In this document: piece after piece, positions 13,901 through 27,135 of the stretch
Layout of the letters: the number at the start of each line of letters is the position of its first letter
Numbering within the stretch: position 1 is the first letter of the stretch
Assembly: GCA_005281725.1 (NCBI GenBank)
Contig: SSBO01000001.1
Span: 3,394,399 to 3,458,398 of the forward strand
Reading direction: 5' to 3'
DNA length: 64,000 nucleotides
DNA from: Wuchereria bancrofti
Lineage: Eukaryota; Nematoda; Chromadorea; Rhabditida; Onchocercidae
The notes under the pieces: generated by a model
Databases searched by the model: none
Seen by the model: the letters and a program-made list of their open reading frames with translations, nothing else
What the model was told of the DNA's origin: nothing
Translations under genes and position numbers: made by a program

Positions 13901-16463
13901 ATGCAAACCAGGTTATATTCTTACATATAAGCAGTAAATTGGGAATGACCACTACGCTGAGCAAAAATTCATATTTTATATTGGAATTGAATTGAAGAAA
14001 CGAAAAAAAAAAACTTTGTAGACAGCACCAACAAACAGTTCGTTGGTAACATTTAATGCCAGAGGCTCACTTACAAAGACAGTCCATGTTGGTTCACGGT
14101 TGGTTGGTTCTGCTGTTAAGAATTCACAAACAATACATTCAGCGAATTCGCAGAGTATTGAATCTCAGGTTTCTCGTTCTGCAATCAACCAGTCCCTGAT
14201 AGACAGAGAGAAATATATCGAAGTATCTTTTTAAAATTCTCTTGAAATATGTGATATAATTCACTTTTCATTGGTCAAAAACATCTTCATAAGTTATTTC
14301 TTACATAATTTGAAACTCTTTAGTAATATCAACTAAAAAAGTGATGCGTAATGTCCGGAAGTCTCTTAGCAAAGGCTTGATGACTATCTCAGACCATTTT
14401 GAACCATTTTCGGCATAGCCAAGTCACTAGTTTCTTTCAGTGCTTTTAGGACTGTGAGTGTTATTAATGCTGTGCAAGTTAGTAATTCTGATGGTGCAGT
14501 TATCTTTGTTTTGTAGGTAAGACGACGACGAAAGCAAGAAAAAGAAAACAGAATGAGATTAATTGATCTTCAGCGGAGAAAGTCTGATCTTATGTCCAAA
14601 GAAATTGAACAGCAGAAAATCATACTGGAAAAAATGAAGGCAGAAGACATTACTCTTGAAAAGAAAAAGAAGTTATACAAGGTTTGTCATAGTAATTACT
14701 ATGTAGCGAAATTAGTTTTTTAGATTTTTATTGTAGGCCTAGCTGTAATTTAGAGTAAAAGCTTATATGTGAAGAAGTACCCTTAGTATACATTATTATT
14801 TATGCAACTTTGTTCAGTTGTTATGTGACATTATACATTCATGGCAAATTTCCAGACAACACAACTTTTGTCACTTCATTTCGAAGTAAGGAAACTGCAA
14901 TAGTTAATAAATGGAACTCATGCAAGTCTCTTTACTCAAAACATTGGTAATACACACAAAAAGAACATACACTTTGATTATGAACTCTTTAGTTTTCAAA
15001 TGTTGTCCATTTTTTAGATTTTCAAAAGACTAGAGTTGTCTGTGGCTAAAACAAAGGGTGAAATCGCTGAGCTTAATGAGATGTTGATAAAAACGAAATC
15101 TGGTTCTGAAGCGACGAAAGCAACAGATAATGCGAACGATTGCAGTGGTGCTGTGGAATCGGTTATTGGCGTGGATCTTGCCGGCTCCGATGGTTTGTTC
15201 TTCACATTATAGAAATAATTACATATATCATTTCAAATGAAACAATTTTCTCAATTAGACAACTGTGTTTAATGTGTAACTCCAGTTACTATATTCAGCA
15301 GGTGAATTATCAGTCAGCGACATGGTTACTTCTCCTAAAAAAATTCGTCTACAAGATTCTTCGCAGGTTTGCAGTTTAAGACACAATCTTTTAAGTGTTT
15401 TAATATCAGTAATTTTTGCAACCTCTGGTGAGAAATAATTTTGCCTAAATGTATTTAGGTGTACTTTACATTTTGTATGTCGTAATTCAAGGTATCTCTG
15501 GCTGTTTAAAAAAAAGTCATTTTCATGGTTTCTGTTTCTCTGTCTAATGAAGAATTAGGGCGACTTAAAGAAGAGTCTGTTTTACAAAAATTCAACTGAG
15601 TCAAATTAGTAGTAGCTTATGTAAACAAGAAATTTTTTCTTGCTCTCTCATTTACTTTTAAATGTGTTTTTTACTCCTTATGTTTTTTGCAGATTCTTGA
15701 TAACCGCTCAAAAATGGTTGTTGTACGCGGTTTTGAAGCTGGAACAGAAAATGAAGTTATTATTCATATGGAACATTTTGGAGAATTGGTTGACATGGAT
15801 TTTGGAGTTCCTGCACAGGATAAATTGCTTACTGCTTATTTTACCTACAAAAAAAGGCGTGATGCTGAACAGGTTTTTAATGACATTTTGTCTTTTTTCC
15901 TAGAAAGACGTGCCGTATGTTCATTCTTGAAATGAATAGTACTTATTATTTTTGTTTTAAGGCAGTATCACTAGGAGCGGACTATCCTGTTGGACACTTA
16001 ATAGTTGATTGGGTTCCAAAGCGTGGAGGTGAGGCGAGCGGTGTTATCCCTGATGAGAAACGACAACCGTCTGAGCGTGTAACTCCTGCTGCTTTGTTGG
16101 CGAGTTGTCCACTTGATGAAGTTTGTCATGTTTAATTCTTTTTTGCTATTGTTATGCACATCAAGGTCACTATTGTTTAGTCTGACCTGCCTATTTCTGA
16201 ATACAGAATGCGCTTAAACCAGGGGTGTTTGCAAATTGCTGCAATGACTTCTGCCTTTCAAGATAAGGCTTATTGATTTGTGAGCTTAATCCTAAATAGC
16301 CTTTGGGACTGTGACATTTTAACCTGTTGAAATCTTCTTGTCCCTACTTTGCTTTCACGCCCATCTCTTATTTTTCCGTGTTAAGATGCAGTTACATTGT
16401 ACAGTTTTATTTAATTTTAATAACAAGGATTTTCAGTCGGACGATGATGGCAATGAAGATTAG
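10969..16463 (+). CDS. rbm-26: RBM26/RBM27 homolog, RNA-binding protein (865 aa)
   Basis: Exons: 10969-11027, 11122-11240, 11484-11710, 11795-11937, 12056-12247, 12422-12723, 12837-13075, 13301-13480, 13747-13911, 14022-14222, 14517-14681, 15018-15192, 15302-15366, 15693-15872, 15962-16120, 16437-16463. Order of parts matches the RBM26/27 family: N-terminal PWI-like helical domain (to about residue 75), charged Arg/Ser-rich region (RRRSRSPRERR), a CCCH finger near residues 260-280 (C-x8-C-x5-C-x3-H), a Pro-rich stretch, RRM1 about 449-525, a Lys/Glu coiled coil about 600-700, RRM2 about 747-825, and an acidic tail ending SDDDGNED. Family members work in nuclear RNA surveillance and poly(A)-tail targeting of RNA for the exosome, so a nuclear role is expected. 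Exon 10 could instead end at 14168 (CAG|GTTTCT), which keeps frame. The last exon codes only eight residues. Confidence 0.93.
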
Positions 16464-18679
16464 CTGAAAATATTTGTCGGTGAAGATTAGCTGAAAAGTG
16501 TGTTTCATGTTTCACTTTCAAGCAGGATTTTTCGGATCAGTGCAAAATGCTTGAGCAGGTTACATTTGGTGTAAAATGACTTCTAGATCAAATTTTCATG
16601 CTATGTTTCTACGCTAAAAAATATTCTTGTCTTTTTCCTCAACATTTGGTGATTCGCTTATATTAATAATCATACTATTTATAAACCTGCAGTGGTAATA
16701 GCATTCTCCTTACAATTGTATTACCTAGTTCGTAAAACAGTTCCTCCTAAAGTCTGTGTTATTTGTGGTTATTTTTTCTTCGTATTTCTGTTGTGATTAT
16801 TTGATAATATTTCTGTTTGGTAAAAAGAGAAAAAAAATTCTAATATCGGCTCAGAAAAGAAAATAAATTCTATTGCAAATAAAAAAATTGAAACACAATA
16901 CAAAAAAAAAAAAAAAAATGAAAATGATATCGGGCCGTGAAAAAGAAAGCAAGAAAAAACTATGATGTCAGGTGGAACCGAATTATGTTGGTTTCTTTTT
17001 ATTAAAGAATTTCTGGAAGTTGTGTCTGTCAAAGTTTTGTTATTGTTTTTGTCTAATCGACACATGCAATGCGGTGGTCGTTCACTTTCCGTTGCTTACT
17101 GTTTTCGACCTCAAACGTCAATTTTTTGGATTAAACACGTGATGCGGGTATGTCTTTTTTGTCCACTCATTTTTGTTTCGACTTCGACACCAGTTCACTA
17201 ATTTTATTCCATTTCTCATCTACATATCCTTTCTATTTGTTATCAGTTAGCATGCAGCGGCTTTCCACATTATTTTCTAGAAGGTTTACATATCAGTTGT
17301 TCAGGTCTACTAAGTGTAAAGTACATAATAAATGGAGCAGAACGGTGTAAGACCATGTCAAGGAGGTTTTTACAAAAATGTGAAGCGAAGCGGTGTTAAC
17401 GCAAGACCAATTTAAGGGTTATGAGTGTATTAATCCAAAAACGTTTCGATATTGAATAATGATGTCAATGCTTATCAGAACTTTGGTATGGTACCTTGGA
17501 CTTATAAGTTTGCACCGCCATACTAATGCGATGCATGTTTTCCAATGTATTAGCTCATCGATCTTCTAATAGTTCAGTTAGTTGTCAGACGACAAGCTAA
17601 ATCTTGACATTCATAGTTCAGTTAGTTGTCAGACGACAAGCTAAATCTTGACATTCTTTGGGCTTGAACTGGTGTTGGGGAAATTAAAAAGATTTTTTTG
17701 TTTCTCGGAGTACTTGCAATTGTGCAATTATGTATCGCAAAAATGTTGTTTATCTCTCCAGTATCACTTCAAATATCTTCACCATCACTTCAATGGATGA
17801 ATTTTCATTGCGATGTCCGGTGTCATTGAAATATAGGCAGGTATCTTGCATTTAAATACTTTTCCTTATGGTTTATTAAGCAGATGGGATGCTGATAGTT
17901 ATTTGTTCCCGTCAGTTTTTTAAATTTAATTTGAAATCAACGAAAGATTCTTCGTTGATGCTATGCCTGTGTATATGAGATATGAGCTTGGTGTATTTCG
18001 TTAACTGTCGTATGCTTTGATTCTAATACTTCTGTTAGAAAATAAAAGTGAAATAACTTTTATGAAAGCAAACAATGCGAAAATACATTTTTTTTACCCG
18101 TAGAAACTTATTTCAAACGGTGGTAATATTAGCAAGAGATGTACTGAATAAGTGAGGAGCATTTTGATGACTGATTTCGCGTTACTTGTACTGCTGAAGG
18201 GATTAATGGTGCTAAGATAGAATTATTACATCTGGTTTTCGGAATAGTCAATATCGCGAAACCAGTCTACATGTCTCAGAATAGGCGGAAAGCAGTGGAA
18301 ACAAAAACGGAAGCTAAATGAGTTTCGTGAAGGATTGCGCGCTGTCTTTTCAGCTTGTAGTTGATAATTAAGACCAGTTATGTGATCTAATGCATTTGGA
18401 CTCGTTTTTTGAAAAAAACCATGAAAAATATACGAATTCAAAGCCTTTCCGAAATCAGAAATATGGAATTTACAAACCATATCCTGGCTAGATTACATGA
18501 GTCATTTAATATCTTGACAAATACAAAAAACAAATACAAAAAAATCAAGAGCTAAAAATTCCATACCTTTAAAACAGGGGAAAGCAATGTAATGAATTGC
18601 AGAAGCAGCGAATTATAAACAAAGAAGCAAAAAAAGTGGAAATAACCGATAAGATAATAAGTATAAATGAAGATGGCAC
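16464..18679. other. Intergenic stretch between convergent genes
   Basis: About 2.2 kb separating the stops of rbm-26 and tmem-132. It includes a 15-base A run near 16905-16919, a 44-bp tandem duplication at 17569-17656, and an 84-codon minus-strand frame (18226-18480) without supporting signals. No gene is claimed. Confidence 0.5.
17569..17656. repeat. 44-bp exact tandem duplication
   Basis: Two identical copies, 17569-17612 and 17613-17656, of a unit starting ATAGTTCAGTTAG and ending CTTGACATTC. Each unit contains TTGTC-AGAC-GACAA, a 5-bp inverted repeat around a 4-bp loop. The exact identity suggests a recent event. Confidence 0.95.
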
Positions 18680-21600
18680 TTAGGTGACTGTTTCTCGGAC
18701 TCCATCCATATCAGGCATGGAATCGAAGCTAAAATCACGGCCGATATGTTGCCAACACACCTGTTTGGGTTTTGCTGCAATGGTTTCTTCTCTGTTCCAC
18801 GGACTTTTTTCGTTGCCATCGGGAACGACAGGAGTAAAACTATACCCTAGACAACAAATACAGTTATTTCACACGAATTGGGGTTGTTAGTTAATCGGGC
18901 ATGATGGGTTAAGAATTGTAAATGACCAGAAAAGAAAGCGGAGAACTTGGTTATCTTCCTGAAAACCCCGATGTCCTAAAATCAAAAAGCAGCTCATTAG
19001 TTTTACCATTCGAATTTGCGTATGAATATCTAGAAAGATTATGTTCTGAAGAACTGCTATCAACCATCGCATTTCTTGTTAAGTTGGCTTTCGATCTATC
19101 ACGCCAACTCATTGTGTGTCTTTCCAATGAGTCAAAATTGATCTGGAACACTTGCAAAAATTGATGAATGTATGTGTTCATATAAAGAATGATGAGATCG
19201 TTCTCAGTGAAGAAGGATAGTGAGGAAAAAAGTTGGCAAGTTACATTTGTCGATTAATGCCATGAATCATCGACTTACAGCCACAGCAGGTTGTGGTGAT
19301 ATGAAAACACTGATTTCCGATCCACGATACGATATGCTACGCTGGATACTGCTAGTACTTACATTTGATACGTTATCAGCAACATCCATAGTTGATTTCT
19401 GTGAATACCTGAATGCTTAACATCTTGAGCAATATGAATGGATAAAGAAGAAAGTATATCTCTAGCTTCTAATAGGATGAAATGAATATTAAGATCGTAC
19501 TGTCTCACTGCATCCCTCTAACAATTGCAAACCTGCTGTTCATACTGGCACTATCAATTTGCGCCTTCGATAACCATATCCATTCCTGTGAATTTTCATC
19601 CTTTCCACATGAGCTTGATGAACTTAATCGAGTAAGGATTGGCAGTACTAATTTTTCATAACCTTCATTGAATGGTTGTTTGGCCTTTGAACCTATCACA
19701 TGCACAACACCTATTACTGCTGCCAAAAAAATGATCAATCCCAGCAACACTTCCGAATTCCAACTGCCAGAATTTGTGATTGACTTCATTTTCGTGCTAC
19801 TGTTATCTATAATATTGTTTTTTGAATAATATGTTTCCATCAGCTGCTGTCGTTACAATTATAATTTATATTCAATAACATATTCAATAATTATATCTAA
19901 TAATCATATTTATATTCAATAACACATTACACTAAGGCCTGAACAGCTGACCAGTGCGCCAAACTGCACAACACGCAGCTAGCATGTTTTAAAATTTGAT
20001 CCACAGTGCTTTTTGCATTTAAAAGTCAGTCTTGCCAACGACGGGTAGACTAATTATTTATTACCATTACTTTTTATTATTATTACTAATATTATTATTA
20101 TCATTATTATTATTTACTATTATCACCACCATCAACTAATTAATTAGTAACTAATTAATTTTACCACTTCTGGAGATTCTGCATTTCTCTATATAATCCT
20201 AGAAAAATCAAAAAAAAAATCTTTAAATCAAAAACTTGAAAAACGGCAAAAATCGAATCTCATTAGATTCTGTGTTCACTTGCTGTAATTTCGTTTCTTA
20301 ATCTTTCTATCTTTTAAAATCACCGAAAAAAAAAATAAACTATAAACAGAATTTATATAAACAATATGAAACAGAATTTCTACCAATCAGATATAAAAAA
20401 TAATCAGAATTTCTATCAATCAAAAATCCTTTATTACGTTTTTGTTAAACTATCAGAATCCAGAAAAGCATTCAAAGCGTTTTTAAAATGGATGATTTGA
20501 AAAAATTTTTTTTTAAAAACTGTTTTGATAAATTATTCTATTATCTAAAAGGTTCGCTTTATAAGAGCTCTGTAGGAAAAACTTGATTTTTTTGCTAAAC
20601 TTCTCAACAAAACAAGAAAAATGAGTATAATTAAGAAATCTAGTGAAATTATGGAAGTTGTTTATAGATTAAACTAACAATTAGTAATAGACGATGTGCT
20701 TGTAAGCTTCCTTTCATTGAATTCGATTTGTACGGGATACTCGACCTGAATGATAGCTTTTGAGTCCGGTTCACTGCATTGGGTTGGACCATGCAAGCTA
20801 ACTGAGATTAGCACATTCTTGACATTCTGTAGAACGATTAGTTCGATGTTATGGCCATTTGGTCCATGATTCAATGCAACGGCTTGTTCATCCGAACTCC
20901 ATCCTCTCAGTACGTAGTGTTCTGATGGAATATCGGTTAATTCAAGCATCTGTTCGTCCGAGAAATATAATCGACACACCAGAGTGGCATGCTACAAAGA
21001 TTTAATTCCAAATGTCACTTTTACTAAACCTTCTTTTGTTTATTTCACACTAGAATTGATCAACTTTTTATGCTACGTGCAATGGCCTTCCTTTCACGTT
21101 TAAAGTTTCATCGTTCTTGCCAATAATCATAATCTGTGACTCAGTTCTGCTTCTCACCACTTAGCGTCTGTATGATTCATAACAGCATTTTATGCTGTGA
21201 CGGTAAAATGGGAATGTCTTTCAACTTTGTGTATCTTCTATTCAATCTAATATGGTGGAAATGAAAGTTTCGGGAAAATTTTACCTGATACTTATAGGTC
21301 AAAGTATTTTGAATAAATGTTGAAACGACATATTCGTGAGCCCTTTTAGGAAATCGCTCAATATCCAAAGCAATATCAGCAACTCCTTCTACTGCAAGTC
21401 GTCGTACGGAGACAGCATCTTCCGTCACCTGCACATTTAACAGGTAGGCTTTTAAAATTAAAGGACAAAGAGAAAGCATTAACAATTAAAAAACAATAAT
21501 AATAAGATATTATACCACGATTGGAGTACTGCCATAATCTATACTGGGAGTATTTGAGCGAACCGTTATCCTATAAAATTTTTTTTTTCAAAAAAAAAGA

Positions 21601-24600
21601 GGAACAAAATTGGCACTAGTTAGTACAACAAAGCGATATTATATTAAAGATATCATCAAAGGTGAATTCACTCTGCATAACTTGTCTTCGATATTGACAG
21701 ACCTGGCCGAACCGGGACGATGAGCTACAACAAAAATACGATCTTGTCGAGGTAATACAATAGCGACACCAATATTTGAACTATGCACATGATTCATCGC
21801 AAGTGATGTCACATCGAATAAAATATCCCGATCACCGGATAGATAGATTCGTTCTCCAGTTTCTTTATCTCCCACATAATAATTTGCAAGGATGCGAATC
21901 TGAAACACAGCTTTATGCACTCTAATCTCGGAATGCAAAATGCTCCGATTAAACACTTTCACTTATTAGAAACAGCAGTAGGAGAAATATTCAAAAATGT
22001 TAGCATAAAGCCGTTAACTCTCGATAGCAGATTTAGATTAGATTAATTTACTGAACTGAACCTGATTTCTGTTACATAAGTAGTTTACATTTGAAAGTAT
22101 GGCTAGACAATAAGACTAGTAAGATACAATTATACCTCAGCTTGCTGGTACTTATTGATACAACCAAACTGTCGGGCTTCCCTTTTATGTCTGCTAGGAA
22201 GCCACTTCCATACTGCTATTTGCCAGTCTGAAATGATAAGCTCAGAAATTTTTGCAGAAGCGACAGAAAAGAACTAAGCTCAATGTAACTGACTAGTCAG
22301 CAGAATAGACAGTTTCACCATGCTAGATGTTACCGTGAACTTGCCGTTTCATTACAGTCATTTGATCTAAACAGAATATAAATAAGAAAACCCTTGATGG
22401 CATTCAGCACAGGATCTGATATCCAAACAGTTATTGGAAGTCGTGGATACCAAACTGTAACTTCGATTGAAGTGGCTAATGTTTCAAAATGGACGTACAC
22501 TTTAACTTTACTCATACCGCGTAATTCTGATCTGTAATTGACATAAGAAATGATTAAAGTTCACTCTACTTTTTAGAATCAGAAAGTCGTCAGCGATTAG
22601 AATCTGTGTTTTGATAACGTTCTATTAACGAGTTTAAAAGCTTGAAATGAAAAGTAATACAAATTAAAGTTCAGCTCTAACCCTTAAACTTGCTCTAGTC
22701 CTTGAACTTGTCAACATAGGAGATTTCAAAGAACAACAACTACGGATTTTGTAAATATCAACTGAAAATTTTCAGTATATCACAAGAGATACTGCTTTTA
22801 CAGTATTAGTTATCAAGATCTATGAAATAAACGAACCCGTCAACGTAGATGAAACTGCATGTTGGTGAAGCCTTTAAAACTCGTGATTCGGCACTCAAAC
22901 AATATGAACTGCTAGTTACGTCATTTAGACTTCCACCTTCCGTAACGGAAAATATTTTCATTGGCATTGCAGATTGCTTTCCTGACAGCACCGCTGTATT
23001 GACCAAATTTTCTCCCTGAATATCTCTTTAAAAAAGAAACTTGAAACAAGTGTTAAATGTTCCATCTTTATAATTACTTCAATGGAAAGTGAACCAAAAA
23101 GTGTAGTGTCATCAATCATTTACTTTGATCATTGGTAATAAAGCATATACGAAATCCGAAAATATGCGGAATTGTGTTGTTACTCTCTTTGGTGTCGTTT
23201 TACCCTGAAGAGTAAAATTATTGCTTATAAAATTGGTATCTTTGGAGAATTTATCCCAATTTGTTGAGTGGGAACATAGAAGGACTAAAACTTCGATTCG
23301 GTGAATTGAGCATTGATCAGCTAATATTAATGACTAACTAAATAGTAAGTTGTGGTTATTTTCAAAAGACTATAAATAGTTCAGCCAGTAGCCATATAGT
23401 GATTTTAAGTGGACCAGTGATGAAGTCAGGTATTATTTTTACTTCGTTACAGAGTTTCTCCGAAAGAAATTGATAAAGTACCGTGTAAGTAGAATATTCA
23501 GAAACAAAATATTGCACTTCCCAGTGAACTCTGATCAAATTGTCGATAACTTTCGACTGTGTTTCAGATTTTGTTCCTGTTGAGCCTTTTACTTTGATTA
23601 ACATCATCATTATATACCCACTGTATCTATAAAGACTGGATCATTAGCAACGAATGAATATCCGATCGAGAAGGACAATAAAGTGAAGCATAATTTTAAA
23701 TTTTAAAATTTTTATCCAATTGGAAGGTAAAAGAGGATCATACTTTCTTCTTCAACGATTGTTCCTGTACTGAGCATTTTATTCCAAAATTTATTTACAT
23801 ACATCACAAGAAGATATTTGAATACTGAATAGAGACTAGTATCTCAAACAATATCACTCGTCATCAAACAATATAGACATCATCACGAAAGATAAGTTGC
23901 CAATAGGCTCAGTTGAAATAAAAATTACTTAACATATATCGGAGATAAGAAAAAACACCAAGAAAATGCTAACTGAAATCAGCTCACCTCTCTAAATTAC
24001 CATCTAAGGATGAGGAAGAATGATATTGACAAGTGAAGGTCATATAAGCATCAGGATGAGCAGCATTCTTCACTTGTATTGTCCATAGCCTTGGATCTGC
24101 TGAAGTGACGCTTAGAAGTTTGAAATAACTGTTTAGCCAAATCCTGCAATGTTCTAGTAGGTAATTAACATCCTTAATTATGAAACAATGATTTAGTTTT
24201 TTAGAAAGTTCTACTTCGACATCTTCATTTGAAGCTATTCTAATGAAAAACATGCAATAACTATAACATTAACATGAAAAAAAAGTTTTGCATCGTGCAA
24301 CAAGAATGATATGTTAAAAATATTTTTAATTAAAAGAAAGTACCTAATTTGTATGGAAGAAAAGCGAGTTTCATTGTTACCGTCGTAGTCGAAATGCAAC
24401 AATAAAGTTGTAAGTGAACTTGTCGCAAAGGTGAAATTTGTTGGTGACAGAAGCTGCAAATGCCTAAAAATGTTTTGAATTTAAAATAATCCATTGGAAA
24501 ATTTAAATTCCAATGACTGTTGATTCTGCATCAGAATAGTTTTTGTTTTAAATTCAAATACAATACAAAAGCTGTTAAAAACATACAACATGGGAAATTG

Positions 24601-25499
24601 TCTGTCAAGATCAAATGATCTATAATTCGGAGAAGGCGATAACAGTGTTATTTTTGTGCGGTATAGTTCAGCATGCAGAGCGCCACATTCTTTATCAGTG
24701 GAATACAGAAGTGTGACGATCTGTTAATAACAATGTATTGTAATTTAGAAAATCTAATCAAATTATTTCCAATATGCGAGACAGTTTTATGAGAAGTAAG
24801 GCACTGCAACTGTAACTTTTCCAGTGAAGTATTTTTGTGTCAACTCTATCTATTTAACCGATGAACTTATCAAATCATTGCATCACTTATCAAATAAACC
24901 TTATTCAGCTGTAATGTTTCCTCCATTTGTCCAAAACTACCGAAGTATATGTTCTGCCATGCTTTAACTTTGCATATCCAGTACCACAACAAGTTACAAT
25001 TTGTGAAGTAAATTTTATAAAAATTTCCTATCCAATCAATAGCAAGACATCAAATGTTAGATATATTGTAACCGGAAAATGAATAAACCTGTTTATGACC
25101 GTTGTTAAGTGGAAACCATGAATAAGGTACAATGATTCGCAGAAGGCATGACTGGCGGGCAGAATCGAACGGCGATAAAATGCATGATACAGGGACTGTC
25201 ACTGATGTTGATAGTGTCAATTGTGCGGTGACACAAAGAGGTTGACGAATGTCAGATAATATTGAAACATCTGCTACTGCTACCAAATCCACAAATGGCT
25301 TTCCCTGAAGAAATACTGAATTATGAAACATTCCCAGTAGTAGTAATTCTAAAGCAGAAATTTTTACAAGGGAAATAACAGTTGAGGCAATTTTGATCAT
25401 CACAGCACAATCCGGCCTTCTGATGCTATCTAACGGAAGCACATAACGTCGTCCAGATTCTGTCCCAACGATAGAACTTGAACGAGATGGACAACCATC
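18680..25499 (-). CDS. tmem-132: TMEM132-family membrane protein, N-terminus not found (1023+ aa)
   Basis: Exons, 5' to 3': 25499-25368, 25304-25100, 25027-24900, 24720-24587, 24463-24344, 24239-23988, 23626-23371, 23015-22837, 22531-22392, 22227-22136, 21899-21682, 21570-21516, 21428-21285, 20991-20675, 19799-19533, 19408-19279, 19142-19007, 18846-18680; phases agree throughout. Signatures in order: CLLRIIVPYSWFPL; TSADPRLWTIQV; VNTAVLSGK; a Cys pair with FIYVDG; VTVWYPRLPITVWISDPVLN; YQQAEIRILANY; YLSGDRDILFDVT; then a membrane helix (LLGLIIFLAAVIGVVHVIG) and a cytosolic tail containing EWIWLS, the family's W-x-W-L tail motif. TMEM132 proteins are cell-surface molecules linking adhesion to actin (WAVE complex) in neurons. 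The signal peptide and first exon(s) must lie above 25500. Exon 2 end, exon 3 start and the 20675/19799 junction are the least certain. Confidence 0.88.
19533..20674 (-). repeat. Low-complexity intron of tmem-132 with ATT-rich arrays
   Basis: The intron spans 19800-20674. Short direct repeats of TATTCAATAACA-type sequence occur around 19867-19925 and an (ATT)n-like tract around 20074-20125. The 19533-19799 part of this span is the exon coding the membrane helix, which could be misread as a separate small gene because it has its own Met and an upstream stop. Confidence 0.6.
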
Positions 25500-27001
25500 C
25501 TGCAATAGTAAAGAATTTTTTTTAGTTCAATATTTCATATTTTAGACATTTTTTTTTTCAGAGATTGTTAAGGTTTAAAACGGAAGCGCAAGAAGCTTTC
25601 AAATGATTATAACAAACTTGCAAAAAAATTGTTGTTCTATTCGTGCCATACTGTGGTGAGAATAACACAAACGCATTCACATCAGAAACCACTGAGAGGT
25701 AGATTCCTAAAGAAATGTTACTTACTTATTAAAACAGAAAGATTTCATACGTTCTCTTTAAATTACCCTTAACACAGTGTCACAATATCAATTAAGGTAT
25801 CCTATAAATAGATCTTGAAAATTCCAAACGCAAGTCCAAAACTCTTTTAACAAATAGGAAAGATAATAGACTTAAAAGACTTTTGGAATCCACCGGCTAA
25901 ATCTCACCGAACTGCAGGAGACGAAAGAATAAGATAATTTCCTAAAAAAAAAAAAAAAAAAAACTACAGCTCATATCATATTCTAAGTTCTTACAGATTT
26001 ATTTCCATCTGATCCCATTGTTTATTACAGAATTACTTTATTTTCAATTGACCAGAAATTCAACTAAATTGAAAAAGATGAGAAAATAAGATACACAAAT
26101 CATTATCGTTCAGTCTCTTAATTATGAAATATTTGGGTCGTATTACTCATGTCCATTGCTTTTTTTCAACTTTTTTTTTCACTGACGTCGTTGCTTGTTT
26201 TTGAAGCTTTGATTTTTTCTTCTCAGTCAACTTCTGTCGGGTTTTCAGCTATCTTTTTACATTTCACCTGAGTTTTTCCCGATGAGGATAATAATGCCTA
26301 CAACCATTTATAACTTAATCATTTATCTGCTTTATTTTAGCTTTTTAAGTATCATTTTCAAAACGGTGTTCATTCTATATATAATCATATCTTCACACTA
26401 ATTGCCGTATTCCAACAATACAGAGAAAACAACATGTTCAGAACTTTTTCGTACCTTTCTTGTTTCGATATTTATTTCTTTCATTTAACTAGTATTCCTC
26501 ATTGCCCGCACGACTAACTTTTATCCAAACTTTGAGATAAATAACTTTGTCAAGAATTTCCAAAAATAGTAATTTATAATTTGATTTAATTAATCTCGTT
26601 CTTAATAAAGCAGTCGTTTCAGTTTATCTCCACACTGCAAGAAGGCCAATTTTGATCACTGATCTGAATCAAAAGGTAGACATTTTCTCCACAATATATT
26701 CACAATGTGAACAACAGTATTTACTTTGGAAGAATCACATCAGACTTCATTTCAAGTCTTCGAACTTCTTTGCTTCTATACCATTTCTTTTGAACGGTTT
26801 GCAAGTCTTTGTTCAACTTCCTTGCAGAACAACAAAAGATTTATGTTCTAACACTATTCCATTTTGTAATTCATCGCTTCTCCATCAAATGCTCATTATT
26901 TTCAAGCATTTTCAAAGCTCCATCATTTCCTTCACTCACTCATTTCTACTGATTTAACAGTAATAGAAACCCTCATACTTCTCCATTGATCTCAATCTTA
27001 C

Positions 27002-27135
27002 CTCTTAATTAATTCCACCAGTTCGAAGGGATCTCCAGCTACAGTTATGCATTCCTTCCCATCGGCAATATATGTATCAATATTTTTTCTTTTAACGTTT
27101 ATTATCAGCTCTTTTAAGTGACAAATAAGTGGCAG
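27002..27135 (-). CDS. Isolated exon candidate, unknown protein
   Basis: An ATTTCAG acceptor and an AAGAG|GTAAGA donor bracket 134 bases open in phase 0 to 2. The peptide starts LPLICHLKEL and ends GDPFELVELIKR. No similarity recognised. It may be a 5' exon of tmem-132, but its end phase (2) does not join directly to the phase-0 exon at 25499, so another exon would be needed. Confidence 0.35.

Noticed and set aside
18226..18480. 84-codon minus-strand frame after the tmem-132 stop
   Set aside because: No acceptor or donor that joins it to a neighbour, and tmem-132 already ends with a good stop at 18680.
19505..19840. Separate 111-residue single-pass membrane protein
   Set aside because: It is the helix-plus-tail part of TMEM132: a phase-2 acceptor at 19799 joins the ectodomain and a donor at 19533 leads to three more tail exons.
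26652..26957. 101-codon plus-strand frame
   Set aside because: Lies in an AT-rich region with Phe/Ser/His-rich composition typical of chance; no signals around it.
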